64,000 nucleotides of DNA, taken from assembly GCA_031761405.1 (NCBI GenBank), contig JASEVX010000001.1:114370071-114434070 (forward strand). Reading direction: 5' to 3'. Shown here piece after piece: positions 41,626 to 53,296 of the stretch. Origin of the DNA: Serripes groenlandicus. Lineage: Eukaryota > Mollusca > Bivalvia > Cardiida > Cardiidae. Within the stretch, counting starts at the first letter, position 1, and the number at the start of each line of letters is the position of its first letter. The notes beneath the pieces were generated by a model. The model ran no database searches. It saw nothing but the letters and a program-made list of their open reading frames with translations, and was not told where the DNA came from. The position numbers and the translations under genes were made by a program.

Positions 41626-43754
41626 TATTGCCATTGTTTTCACTTTGGTTAAGAATATAAAGCGTTGGTGTTGTCCCAATTAGGTATATAACTTGAATTA
41701 CACCGAGGCAAACACCTATCATCTATAAATTGGTCAAGAGTAATGTACATATTGTAGATATAGCTGCAGTTTATGAGCACCATTCGTAATATCTATTTAT
41801 CTATTTAGAGTAACACGCCCAACTGGTCTGTTTTCCATGATGGGACCACTAAACTTAAATTGTATTCCCGCCGCAGGATGGACTTAAATCTAGGATTGTG
41901 GTATCGCATGCTTATGCATCGTTTGTCCAAAACAAATGGTCATTTTTGGATTAATACAACAGTGGTTGTACCCACCCCAGGGGTGAAACGTAGTGTCTGA
42001 ACACAACTTGGCTTTCTCTTTTTATCATATTGACAATCGACACGTATGTTCCGTCGAACACTTTTGTTTTCATTCTCATCTCTTCGGCAAACATCGGGCT
42101 ATTGGTTTGCCTTTACTTGACAGTAATTGTAGGAAAGTATGTAATGATTAATTCATCGGTCGATAGTTGTTCAAACCATGGTGTTTGACATGCATGCAAT
42201 GCAACACTCTATCTTCTCATAAAACACAGTCAGTTTGTTTTGGTGTACATAACCTTGTCGAGTAGCGATAAGTCAGTGGGTTAGGACAGGGGTGTCAATA
42301 CAAATGTTATGAGTTCGAACCCCGGCTATGTATCGTGTGTACCAACACAATAGTATACTTAATGCAATTCTTTTATTCGTTTTTTAATTACCATCAACAA
42401 AGTGTTTGAATGCCATTTTAGTATTTCACTTGACCTAGAGCTGTTATACCAGCTATTCATGTATAAAGAAGTTCGATTCGTCTTCGGTATTTAACAACGA
42501 ACTAACACAGAATAAATAAAAAGTAGTCAAAGCTCTAGGTAAGGGGCGTATCTCATATTGTAAAATCCGAACTTGACCTCTTAGTCCTATGTGTGGTGTT
42601 AGTAAAATGAAACGACAACAAAGTGACGCCCCTTTTGAGCAACTGAAACACGTAAGCTTTGGTGTGGGGATAATGATCGTGTTTACTCCGCCGTATCTAG
42701 ATTTCTGAATTAGATTGTATTATTGACAAAGTACATGTACCAATATTCACCTAATTACACAGTAAACAAATTCGTCCTGCTCATCTCTGTGGAATCATTC
42801 AATCAATCAGAAACTAGAGTATTGTCGTAGTCGTTGAAATAAATCAGATGTGATTTAGCCAATCCCGGCGATCTTGGCACGTTCACGAAAACCTGCTAAT
42901 TACCTAATACCATTGTATGAGACAGGGCATGACAAACGGTATACCTTTGCATTTCTGAACATTGTACGTTCAGATCAGTCTGTCTTATCATAATAAATAT
43001 ATATATACCAGTTGACAAAACCTAAAAACAAACTTGTGTAAGTTATCTGTGAACATTCTGGATCGTTATTAGACTATGCGAATGCACAGGCTGATCTTAA
43101 TATACACTGGCCACAAAAGCTATTTTGTACATTTTCGTATGCACTGTCTCATATGACGTCATTCCCTGTTTGTTTCTATAGTCATTTAAGCCGGGACGGA
43201 TGACCTATATTAGGACGACCACGTCAAGCTTCTTTGGGTCTTGTTAATTCAACGTTAAATTGGTGAAACACTACTCGCGCATCGTATCTAGTCCTTTGTC
43301 AAACGATGAGCACTATATTACATGTAGACGGACAGTGAAGGCTCTGGGCAGACTGCGCGGATATAGAGACTCATCTTCACTGTATGCCAAACTACCAAGG
43401 CTCAAATTGGCAAGGTGTGGTTCATTGTCATGAGGCAGTTTGCAGAGAGTGTTGATTATGTGAATGGTTTTCTTCTTCAACAAAAGCGCCTTAATTAGCA
43501 CTGTTAAACAAAGCCATCACTACGCGAGAGTACTGGTTAAGCCAACAAAAAGCAGATTCCAAGCGTGATTTATATAAGGTGAAAGCTTGTGTCGTGACCA
43601 ATCTAAATTAAACAGGTTGGATATTGAAACAAATGTTGATATTAATAACCTTCTAAAGTCTGTGTGGTCAAGTACCTGACATGTCAGAATCAAACCAATG
43701 CTCAAGATAGACCAAGCACAATTCCTTTTTGAGCACTGTGTTGGTACCTTGATA
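41626..43754. other. Intron; few recognisable elements
   Basis: 2.1 kb. Contains a tRNA-like head at 42255-42335 (GTCGAGTAGCGATAAGTCAG; B box GAGTTCGAACCCC) and a decayed family B copy at 42529. The dispersed phrase GTACGTTCAGATCAGTCTGT lies at 42964. No exon recognised. Confidence 0.45.
42529..42707 (+). mobile_element. Family B MITE, decayed
   Basis: AGCTCTAGGTAAGGGGCGTA left, CCTATGTGTGGTGTTAGTAA in the centre, CCGTATCTAGATTTCTGA right. The palindrome is gone. Confidence 0.55.
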
Positions 43755-43959
43755 TGTGTCGTTCCATGAGAAAACCAGCATTGTGGACTCTGCGTAATGT
43801 ATCGACCCAGATCAGCCTGCACAGTCCGTGCAGGCTAAATCGGGTCGACACATTCCGTCTCAGGGGGATAGATGTATAGAGCAATGATTCCTGAAACATA
43901 AAATCTGCAGGAGACAAACAAGTCTGTCCACAATGTTGGTTTTCTCGTGGGTCGGCTCA
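43755..43959 (+). mobile_element. Family A element, internally deleted
   Basis: TGTGTCGTTCCATGAGAAAA to CGTGGGTCGGCTCA. AGGAGACAAACAAGTCTGTC joins directly to CACAATGTTGG, so the second GC palindrome is missing. Confidence 0.83.
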
Positions 43960-44152
43960 TATGGAAATTATTCTCAGGCTTTCGAGTTGGTAGCTGTATA
44001 TCGAGATATTTATTGTAGGCAGATCCTATACTTTATGCAGGCTTCATTCTATCAAATTACCAATGAACAGTAACTATCGAAAGCAACGTTTGTATAAGCT
44101 TTGGTTTTAACAACAAATGACCTCAAAATTATCCGATTATGAAGTCGAATGT

Positions 44153-44384
44153 TTAACCCTTTACCTCATATAGACGCTTTCTGACGCCTCTGCAGCAGAC
44201 GGTTTTTAGAAAACATAGTAACAAAAGAAGAAATTGCACAAAACGTGCAATTTCTCCTTTTGTCACAATGTTTTCCACTTTTAGTCATAGGTTATCCATT
44301 CAATTATAGAGATTTTCTATGTTTTGACAAAATATGTTCAAAGTCGTCTGCTGCAGAATTGTCCTATGAGGGAAAGGGATAAAG
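44153..44384 (+). mobile_element. Family C MITE, full length, young
   Basis: TTAACCCTTTACCTCATATA to TATGAGGGAAAGGGATAA. Stem AAAAGAAGAAATTGCAC / GTGCAATTTCTCCTTTT. Confidence 0.92.
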
Positions 44385-44609
44385 GTCAAGACAGTAACCG
44401 TTATCACACGTGTACGCGTGAAGGTTACGAATAACGTATGCCTAACAGCACGTAGTCAAACAAAAAAATAGTATACCCGTAATTAGACGCATCTGCAAAA
44501 ATCGACTCTTGCCACCATTGTGTCTATAAGATACGTTGAAGATACTCAGTAGGTTCTCGAATTGCCTTAATGCATTCAGCTGCGTAAAGTTAGTTCAGTA
44601 CACCATTGC

Positions 44610-44809
44610 GCCTCGATGGTGCGGAGGTACAGCGTCCGCCTCGTGTGCGGGAGGTCGCGGTTTCGAACCACGGTCAAACAAAAGTCTTTGATAACGGACG
44701 TAATGGCTTTCCTTCCTTGACGCCCATTATTAAGGGATTAATACATTTACCCGTAGTAACTTGCAATTTAAATACTGTCGACAAATTGTGCAAGCGGCGT
44801 AAAACACCA
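44610..44809 (+). mobile_element. SINE S2-type
   Basis: Head GCCTCGATGGTGCGGAGGTA, B box GGTTTCGAACCAC, linker AAAAGTCTTTGATAACGG, body GTAATGGCTTTCCTTCC, tail TGTGCAAGCGGCGTAAAACA. Confidence 0.7.
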
Positions 44810-45582
44810 ACAAACACATCCATCGCGTTGGTGGAAAAAAACGGCCCAGCTGTCAAGAAAACACTGTGAAATTTGTTGCCTCCCTGGTCTTCTGGTATAT
44901 GCGTGGGCGGACTACAGAGCCTCTTCCGTTATGCACAGACTGCATCATCTTGAATGAATTGAAGGATAATTAGATTTATCTTTTTTAATTTAGACTGTCT
45001 GCTTGGGAAGAATGTCCGGACGAGGAGGTAGTGAAGCAATAGTGTTATGAATATCTAACCTAACCTTTTAATTACATGAGTTTTGAAGATTTCTGCTAGT
45101 AAACTTGACCAATTTTTATTTAAGCTTCATGTCGTTCTCAACAGTATTTGGGTCATTTCACGTCGACCCAATACTTATTCGCTATCCTTCGTTGACATAC
45201 CAGAACAAGTACGTTGCAAGTTATCCACCGCTCACAAAGTTACACAAAATAGCGCTTCAGTTTGAATAACAACTGTATGCATGATAAGACGAAATGCATG
45301 TCACCAAAGCAGCGGAAGATTGCATGGTCAAATGTATTCCATACATGTGGATTTTTTTTTATAAGAGATATATTTCTTCTAATTGGTTTTTTAGGTAGAA
45401 TCGCATTCAACTTCCCCCAATACTAATCAATTCGGTAAAATAATTGTGAAGTAGGTCATCTATTCCAACAAATATTCGTGATGACCGCGGTACGATGCCT
45501 TGGGTTAAGCACATTCCCCAGTATATGGATCATGAATACGTGAACTATCGCCGTCAGGGGCGTAGCTTGGCATAATCAATGT
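44810..45582. other. Intron; nothing recognised
   Basis: AT-rich, with a fragment of SINE-like tail (GTCGTTCTCAACAGTATTTG) at 45128. No exon. Confidence 0.4.
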
Positions 45583-45808
45583 GTAGGCCGTCTTGTGAGA
45601 AAATCAACATTGTGGACTCTGCGTAAAGTATCGACCCGGATCAGCCTAAGCATGCCACACAGGCCTACCCGGATATACACTGTTCGCCTCCTGTGGATTT
45701 TCTGTTTCAGGAATCACTACTCTATCTATCCCCCCTTAGTCGGAATGTGTCGGCCGGATCAGTCTGCGCGGACAGCGCAGGCTGATCTGGTCGATACATT
45801 ACGCGGAT
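45583..45808 (-). mobile_element. Family A element, one end lost
   Basis: TAGGCCGTCTTGTGAGAAAA to GGTCGATACATTACGCGGA. The GGTTTTCTCG terminus is missing and a SINE tail fragment follows (GCCGTGATATGTCATAAACA, 45833-45880). Confidence 0.8.
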
Positions 45809-46190
45809 TGCTACAGTGCCTAAAGGGAGCTACGCCGTGATATGTCATAAACACTGATGAAAACAGCTTTAAACCCAAAATGAAAACAATTATCTTTCTT
45901 ACTGTTCGATTACATACGTGTTATCTAGAAGAATGTGTTTGAGTCCTATTAAGTACCCACATGTTGTTTGTGAATTGCATAATTCAATAACTAATAAGTT
46001 GAAATGTCGATTATGCTTGTATTCAAATATTCAATTCAGCTTTTACCAACGATAATGACATTGTGTTAAATTGGTTAAACAACAGATAAAACACCTGACA
46101 ATTAAATCTCGGACATCTTAACTGCCTTGTATGCAATTACAATTGATCGGTCAGATTAAAACTGGAATCAACACATCCACCTGTCACCAG

Positions 46191-46438
46191 CTGTTCCGCG
46201 AGAAAACCAACAGTGTGGACTGCGTAAAGTATAGACCCGGATCGTCATAAGCATGCCGTGCAGGCTAATCCGGGCAGACGCTTTTCGCCTCCTGTATATT
46301 TTCTGTTTCAGAAATCATTACTCTATACCTTTTTCACTCTGAGACGGAATGTGTCGGCCCGGATAAGCCTACACAGGCTGCTCTTGGTCGATATAGTACG
46401 CAGAGTCCATAATGTTGGTTTTCTCGTGGAACGGCTCA
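46191..46438 (-). mobile_element. Family A element
   Basis: AGCTGTTCCGCGAGAAAACC to TTTTCTCGTGGAACGGCTCA. The second palindrome is shortened (AAGCCTACACAGGCTGCTC). Confidence 0.86.
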
Positions 46439-47284
46439 CATTTATCTAAATCATTCATTCTTAGGATCGATATTTGCTCGTCATTTGCTTCATTGGTTTT
46501 GTTTGATAGTTATGGTTTAATCTTTGCGCTTCTGTGTACTATATTTACGATCTGTAGGGAATCTCCTAATTATAGGCATGATTATGTTTTAAATAAAGTG
46601 CCATTTTATGATAACTTGCATTACAAAGAAGAAATAACCGTTTTCAAAGTCAACTACTCAATTATTTAAATGCTTGCACCACTTTTGACCGTTTGTTGTT
46701 TTTATGGGACATTTCCTGATACATATATAATATTGCATTACTTTGGATCTTCTTTTTTTTTTAAATCGTTTATTATATAAAAGCTTGCAAGACGTTGGGT
46801 CGTTTTTAAAAGTTGTCTTGTTTGTATTTGCGATAATGTCAATAGAGGATACAAACTTCGATTTTAAAACTTCCGTCCGGATTATTGTGTTAGTGATAAC
46901 TTATTTTTTTACATCGATTGCGAAACAAGCTTTCAGCTTATATTAATCACGCTCGATGTCTGCTGCCTGGAGATTTAACCAGTACTCGCGCGGTTTGTGT
47001 GGAAAATCCAACAGTCAGAACCCGATTGTCACGGGACTCGAACCCGGGACCTTTGGTTCGTTGAATTGAGGTTTAGATCCTCCGACGTGACCCCACATAC
47101 GTGTAAGCCCGAATTGATTCGTAGAGAGATCGTTTGTTCTTTTTCTCTCTCTCTCTGTGCCAACATTTTATTGGGTATGCACGGTCGGTGCTATTGAATA
47201 TTTTACATCTTTTTCTAAGCCTGGCCAGGCATGAATGTAAACGTGTGAGGACACAGACTCAACCCTCCGAGAACATTCATTATA
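46439..47284. other. Intron; a tRNA-like remnant only
   Basis: A minus-strand B box (GACTCGAACCCGGGACC on +) lies at 47034-47053. The open frames at 46412-46946 are AT-rich and not recognised. Confidence 0.4.
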
Positions 47285-47577
47285 TGAGTCGTCCTGCGAG
47301 AAAACCAACATCATTGACTCTGCGTAAAGTATCGACCCAGATCAGCCTATGCAAGCCGTGCAGGCTCTATACCTCTATCCCCCTGAGACGGAATGTGTCG
47401 GCCCCGATTAGCCTAAGCATGCCGCGCAGGCTAACCCGGATAGACACTTTTCGCCTCCTGTGGATTTTCTGTTTCAGGAATCACTACTCTATACATCTTT
47501 CCCCCTAAGACGGAATGTGTCGGCCGGATCAGTCTGCGCGGACAGCGCAGGCTGATTTGGTCGATACATTACGCAGA
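47285..47577 (-). mobile_element. Family A element, first of tandem pair, with internal duplication
   Basis: TGAGTCGTCCTGCGAGAAAA start. It carries two copies of the CTATACC...GAGACGGAATGTGTCGG segment (47368-47405 and 47490-47525). It ends at TACATTACGCAGA with no GGTTTTCTCG terminus. Confidence 0.85.
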
Positions 47578-47582
47578 TGATA

Positions 47583-47810
47583 TGAGCCGTCCCGCGAGAA
47601 AAAACCAACATCATTGACTCTGCGTAAAGTATCGACCCAGATCAGCCTATGCAAGACTTGCAGGCTAACCCGGAATACCTTTTCTCTATACCTCTATCTC
47701 CCTGAGACGGGATGTGTCGGCCCGGATTAGCATGCGCGGACTGCGCATGCTGATCTGGGTCGATACATTACGCAGAGGCCATACTGTTGGTTTTCTCGTG
47801 GAACGGCTCA
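47583..47810 (-). mobile_element. Family A element, second of tandem pair
   Basis: TGAGCCGTCCCGCGAGAAAA to CTCGTGGAACGGCTCA. It shares CAACATCATTGACTCTGCGT and CAGCCTATGCAAG with its neighbour, so the pair arose by local duplication. The GGCGAAAA box is deleted. Confidence 0.87.
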
Positions 47811-47862
47811 TATAATATTATGCTCCTGATACGTAGACTATAATGTAGAACATAAGCAATCT

Positions 47863-48070
47863 GTAACCCTTTCCCACATACATTGTCAACACAGCGGCAG
47901 ATAATTTTGAAAAAATATCGGCTAAAAAATTGAAACTCTCTATAAATATGAAAGTGCAATTACTGAAAAGAATTGAAAACATTGTAGAAAACTATGATAT
48001 TGCTCATTATGAGCTATTTCCTTTTTTGCAACAATGTTTTCAAAGGTCGTCAGCTGCAGATATTCCAGAC
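47863..48070 (-). mobile_element. Family C MITE, right end lost
   Basis: GTAACCCTTTCCCACATACA, TATAAATATGAAAGTGCAAT, GATATTGCTCATTATGAGCT, CAAAGGTCGTCAGCTGCAGA. Confidence 0.75.
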
Positions 48071-48224
48071 TTTAAAACCAAAATATCTAAATGAATTTAA
48101 CATGTAATTTGTTCTAGGTGTGTAGGTCAATGCTAAATTGGTATTGGATTGTGAGCGTAGAGTGTGATATTTATTTTCCAAAAATATTAAAATGTCATTC
48201 ATGTATATTGGTGCCAAATTATGA

Positions 48225-48368
48225 AGGTATAGAGTAATTATTCCTGAAACAGAAAATCCACTGGAGGTGAAAGTGTCTGCCCGGATAAGCTTGTGTGGCA
48301 TGCTTAGGCTGATACGCGTCGATACTTTACGCATAGTCCATGCTGTTGGTTTTCTCGCGGGACGGCTC
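48225..48368 (+). mobile_element. Family A element, left half missing
   Basis: Starts in GGTATAGAGTAATTATTCCT and ends CTCGCGGGACGGCTCA. Confidence 0.8.
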
Positions 48369-48824
48369 AAATATTAATATACAGAAATGATGTAAAGTTG
48401 CATTCTTTTTATTTAAAAAATGATCAATGCTTATTCATGAATAATATATATTTTAATACGCATCCATGTGTGCTCCAGCGTTTCCATCACTGAATGATAT
48501 CACACTCAGAGAACCATCCCTTCCAATATGAATGAATCATTTGTGAGGTTTGTTTTAATTTCGTGTTTTATATCATTATCAACAGTTTATTGATTAGGAC
48601 ACATATCCATGATTCCTGAGTAACTTACCAGTTAAAGACTAGGAACATGTGCCCCGGGTGCCCCAGTCTCGATGCATCAATAGCCAATCGTCAACAGATA
48701 AACCTTAGCATCTGCGAGATATAGATTAACAAACCCACACATAATGTATTCCAGTGTTAAGGATACATTTGTCAAAGCTTGTGATCTCAGCGTGCGACTA
48801 ATAACATGTTTGTTAATGTATTTG

Positions 48825-48945
48825 AATGATTGATACTCCGGTGTAAGAATATTTCAATTATACCACGGATTTACCATTTGTATCGGTAATATTTATCCTG
48901 TCTCAGTCAAAATGCTACTTCTGCAACCCTGGGGGAAGCCACTAC
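48825..48945 (-). mobile_element. SINE fragment
   Basis: ATTTCAATTATACCACGGAT, CGGTAATATTTATCCTGTCT, GCAACCCTGGGGGAAGCCAC match S2 body order on the minus strand. No head. Confidence 0.5.
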
Positions 48946-48955
48946 TATATATACA

Positions 48956-49151
48956 CAGAGGTCCAGATAAGGAGGGGGTATTCAGGTCTTTTCCCCCACA
49001 ATGTCTCTCTTGTTATTAAAGCAAACCATATGTTGTGTGTACTCAAAAGGATCGTCTCCCTGAGTCGATTTTTTTGAGTACCCACAACATAGGGTTAGAG
49101 GGTCAAATACGGAATTTAGAACATGAAAAACGACCCTTATCTAGAGCTCTG
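48956..49151 (-). mobile_element. Family B foldback MITE
   Basis: CAGAGGTCCAGATAAGGAGG left and CCCTTATCTAGAGCTCTG right. Palindrome CATATGTTGTGTGTACTCAA with several mismatches; apex GTCTCCCTGAGTC. Confidence 0.87.
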
Positions 49152-49386
49152 AAGTCTATCACTTTAATAATATTTTTTTTGACCCGAACGGGTATCGAAA
49201 GTTGGTTTCCGTCTTGGAATGAATACGCATCTGTGCAATTTGATCTGACTACATGCTGCTCGTGGAGTTGTCACAGACAGTTTAAAGATACTTATAATAA
49301 GCAAACACTCAATTGGATTAGATTGCATGTTTACATATCTTAGTTATATCTTTGCTTTTTTTTTGTATAAACTTGTCATGTATACG

Positions 49387-49618
49387 TTAACCAATCCCCA
49401 CATATAACGAACCTACAGCCGACGACTTTGAAAACATCTGGGCAGAAACATTGAACAATTTATAAAAATGAAAGTATATTTATTTAATACAATTAACAAC
49501 ATAGTGACACAAGTAGAAGTTGCTCATTATCAGCAAAGTCTCCTTTTGTCTCAATGTTTTAAAAAATGTGTCGGCTTCAGATACGTTCGATGGCGTATGT
49601 AGGTGGGGAAAGGGTTAA
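49387..49618 (-). mobile_element. Family C MITE, full length, old
   Basis: TTAACCAATCCCCACATATA to GTGGGGAAAGGGTTAA, TTAA at both ends. Centre GAAGTTGCTCATTATCAGCA. Confidence 0.82.
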
Positions 49619-49847
49619 TGTCCTTTTTGATTTGGAGAGAAACTAAAATCTAGACACCATGCCCCTTTAAGTGTGGCGCAAGTCTTCCTGTTTTTCTCAG
49701 ACAGTATGTTGTAGACAATCCAGAAGATCTCCAGACTGAGGAATAGGATTTGTTACACGTAATTTATGTATGCTATCATCCTTAAAATTCATCGCAGATC
49801 CCAGTCGAGTGGAGCATTCGTAAATAAGATACATATACATATACATA

Positions 49848-50099
49848 TGAGCCGTTCCACGAGAAAGCCAACATTATTGACTCTGCGTAAAGTATAGACC
49901 AGGATCAGCCTAAGCAGGACCCATAGGCTAATCCCAGAAGAAACTTTTCGCCTCCTATGGATTTTCTGTTTCAGGAATCTTTACTCTATACCTCTATCCC
50001 TACGAGACGGAATGTGTCGGCCCGGACTAGCCTGCGCGGACTGCGCAGGCTGATCTGGGTCAATACATTACACAAAGTCCATACTGTTGGTTTTCTCGA
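49848..50099 (-). mobile_element. Family A element abutting the 56-bp array
   Basis: TGAGCCGTTCCACGAGAAAG to TTGGTTTTCTCGATACG. The outer end (TGGAACGGCTCA) is absent and the array begins about 25 bp later. Confidence 0.83.
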
Positions 50100-50125
50100 T
50101 ACGTACTTTGAATTGCTGATACGGC

Positions 50126-50882
50126 CACTCTCAAATGAATGTTCGTGGATTTGTGTTCACATTTAGACTAGATTATACGATCACTCTCAAATGAATGTTC
50201 GTGGATTTGTGTCCACATTTAGACTAGATTATACGATCACTCTCAAAGGAATGTTCGTGGATTTGTGTTCACATTTAGACTAGATTTACGATCACTCTCA
50301 AATGAATGTTCGTGGATTTGTGTCCACATTTAGACTAGATTATACGATCACTCTCAAATGAATGTTCGTGGATTTGTGTTCACATTTAGACTAGATTGTA
50401 CGATCACTCTCAAATGAATGTTCGTGGATTTGTGTTCACATTTAGACTAGATTATACGAACACTCTCAAATGAATGTTCGTGGATTTGTGTCCACATTTA
50501 GACTAGATTATACGATCACTCTCAAAGGAATGTTCGTGGATTTGTGTTCACATTTAGACTAGATTATACGACCACTCTCAAATGAATGTTCGTGGATTTG
50601 AGTCCACATTTAGACTAGATTATACGATCACTCTCAAATGAAATTTCGTGGATTTGTGTCCATATTTAGACTAGATTATACGATCACTCTCAAATGAAAT
50701 TTCGTGGATTTGTGTCCATATTTAGACTAGATTATACGATCACTCTCAAATGAAATTTCGTGGATTTGTGTCCATATTTAGACTAGATTATACGATCACT
50801 CTCAAATGAAATTTCGTGGATTTGTGTCCATATTTAGACTAGATTATACGATCACTCTCAAATTTGTGTTCATATTTAGACG
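50126..50882 (+). repeat. 56-bp tandem repeat, ~13.5 copies
   Basis: Unit CACTCTCAAATGAATGTTCG, TGGATTTGTGTCCACATTTA, GACTAGATTATACGAT. Alternation of GTGTTCACA and GTGTCCACA suggests older dimeric amplification. Units from about 50630 carry AAATTTCG and TCCATATTT four times running, a recently spread variant. Confidence 0.95.
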
Positions 50883-51109
50883 ACTGAATGATACATGGGC
50901 TTGGATGACGCATACCGCTACCCTGATGGTATAACCCAAGCATAAACTACATGTGCAATACGCCGTTATCTATCCGAACACGGCTATACTCAAAATCAAT
51001 AAACCAAATCAATTTAAAATTGCTTACATTGCTAAAGAGCTGCAGAGAACTGTTCTTGAACAGGAAATAGATGAATACTCAGCCTATAAAACCATAATTT
51101 AATATTTTG

Positions 51110-51250
51110 ATCATAGGCAATTCATGATTTCACTAGAATATTTCACTCAAAATAATTGTCTCACTGTGACAGTTCTATTGAGTACCCACGACATAGTTTT
51201 GAGATTGGTTATTCAATATGAACAGCGCCTAGCGATTTGGAGGAGGGAGG
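51110..51250 (-). mobile_element. Family B MITE, degenerate
   Basis: ATTGTCTCACTGTGACAGTT apex and GAGTACCCACGACATAGTTT arm remain. TIRs are not clear. Confidence 0.5.
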
Positions 51251-51427
51251 GAGGGGGTCTCCATGACAATCCGCTTTGATATCTCTTAACTACATAGGAG
51301 CACACCACTAGTGAGGCTACACTACAAGGTTTTTTGTCCTAAAATGCATTTAGGTATGTACAACATATATCCGGACGTAGACGACTCTTGTTAGGCTGTG
51401 CGTATGCGAATGCTCGCCCGAGTCCTT

Positions 51428-51647
51428 GCTGCACGCAGACGACATTTGACACCTGCCAATGAACATGACTTTTGAAAACATTGCAATAAAAGGTGAAATT
51501 GCTCAAAACGAGCAATTTCACCTTTTATTGCAATATTTTCAAATCTTTATCAATATAAATCTTTCAGTTTTCTAGATTGTTGATAATGTTCGTCTGATGA
51601 TTGTAAAGCAGACGAACTTTGAAAAGTCATGTGAAGTAATGGGTTAA
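51428..51647 (+). mobile_element. Family C MITE with a long near-perfect hairpin
   Basis: GCTGCACGCAGACGACATTT left. 51474-51540 is a 67-bp foldback with one mismatch in 31-bp arms (AAAAGGTGAAATTGCTC / GAGCAATTTCACCTTTT). Ends GTGAAGTAATGGGTTAA. It diverges from other copies in the right third. Confidence 0.8.
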
Positions 51648-52820
51648 GAACCAATATCGCAAGATGCGGCTCATAATATATTGTGTGGAAAAGACCAGAT
51701 TATCCCATATTCATCTAGACTTTTGCCACCATTAATAGCGATCTGTGAAACTACATGATTTGCCCCCATCGATCGAAGGTCGCCCTAAATAATACCGTAC
51801 GGAATCAGCTTGCATTATTCATACGGTATCTCTACGCTTAGTCAATATTATTATACATCAGTCTCATGCATTTATAATGACTTCGTAATTCTCTCTTTCT
51901 TTCTGGTGCCTTTATAGTTCATCGTGTTCGTTTGTCTCAGACGACTGATTTAGACAAACAAAACAACAAAGTAGGAAGATATACGTCTATAATAATTATA
52001 TTTTCTTTCTGAAAGATAATAACAAACGCTACCAGCTATATATAGAGATATACGTGCGTTATGTCAAATAAAAATGAGACGACATTTCTAGAATTAAGAT
52101 TTCTGTTTATTCATAAATATAGGATCCTGCCTTTCATAAACCGTCCTTCGGTATTTTGACACATACGAATAGTGTTCGTACATCTTTTGTAGTGTTTCAT
52201 CATATTACATATATAAAGGATAGATCTGGTGAGACTGTTCATATTGCAGTCTCTCACGAGTCTTCACAATTCACAATTGGAACTAGACCCTCCCCAATAA
52301 GACGCCAGATGAGGATGAGTCGAATATTGTCGTTTCATTACTATAGCAATACCAATGGTGTGTCGCGAACATAATCAAAGAAACAACGATGAACATAACG
52401 TGAACATTCAAGAAACGTGAAATCAAACAAATCCTCTTGAAGTATTTTCCGAAACAGTCGTTTTAGAATAGATTTGACAATACTCTGTTAAAGTTTCGAA
52501 GTGACATGGATATACCGACATGCCTGGATAAATGAATTGATGTATCGAGTGAACGATGCTCCTTGCAACCAGCGTAGATCCAGATCAGCAAACGTATGAT
52601 CTGACCCTACAGTCTTCCTTTATTAGTCATGGACAGTTTCATGAAACTAGTGTAAAGCATTATCCATGTTGCATCCTTTACGTTAAGATCGGTTTTCGCA
52701 CTACCATGCAGGTATATACTACTCGTGTAATGACTACGTTAAGATCGGTTTTCGCAGAGCACCACCTAAATGTAAACTAAAGTGTTCAAATCATTTGTTA
52801 TACAGGTACCCGTATGTCAA
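51648..52820. other. Intron; nothing recognised
   Basis: A 20-bp phrase CGTTAAGATCGGTTTTCGCA occurs twice, at 52681 and 52738. The 72- and 74-codon frames here are not recognised. Confidence 0.4.
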
Positions 52821-53049
52821 TGAGCCGTTCCACGAGAAAAGCAACATTATGGACTCTGCGTAATGTATAGACCCAGATCAGCCTCGCAAGCTAATCCGAG
52901 CCGACATATTCCGTCTCAGGGGGATAGAGGTATAGAGTAATGATTCCTGATACAGAAAATCCACAGGAGGCGAAAAGTGTCTGTCCGGGTTAGCCTGCGC
53001 ATCATGCTTAGAATGATCCGGGTCGATACTTTACGCAGAGTCCAAAATG
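52821..53049 (+). mobile_element. Family A element, first unit of a direct dimer
   Basis: TGAGCCGTTCCACGAGAAAA start. It ends inside at TACTTTACGCAGAGTCCAAA and passes through ATGCAGCTGCGGCGATAGAC into the next unit. Confidence 0.87.
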
Positions 53050-53067
53050 CAGCTGCGGCGATAGACA

Positions 53068-53296
53068 TCTGCGTAATGTATCGACCAGATCAGCCTGCGC
53101 TGTCCGCGCAGACTGATCCGGCCGACACATTCCGTCTTAGGGGGATAGATGTATAGAGTAGCTATTCCTGAAACCGAAAAGTCACAGAAGGCGAAAAGTG
53201 TTTATCCGGGTTAGCCTGCGCATCATGCTTAGAATGATCCGGGTCGATGCTTTACGCGCAGAGTCCAAAATGTTGGTTTTCTCGTGGAGCGGTTCA
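53068..53296 (+). mobile_element. Family A element, second unit of a direct dimer
   Basis: Starts inside at ATCTGCGTAATGTATCGACC and ends TTTTCTCGTGGAGCGGTTCA. Both units share the private variant GCGCATCATGCTTAGAATGA, so one was copied from the other. Confidence 0.88.
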
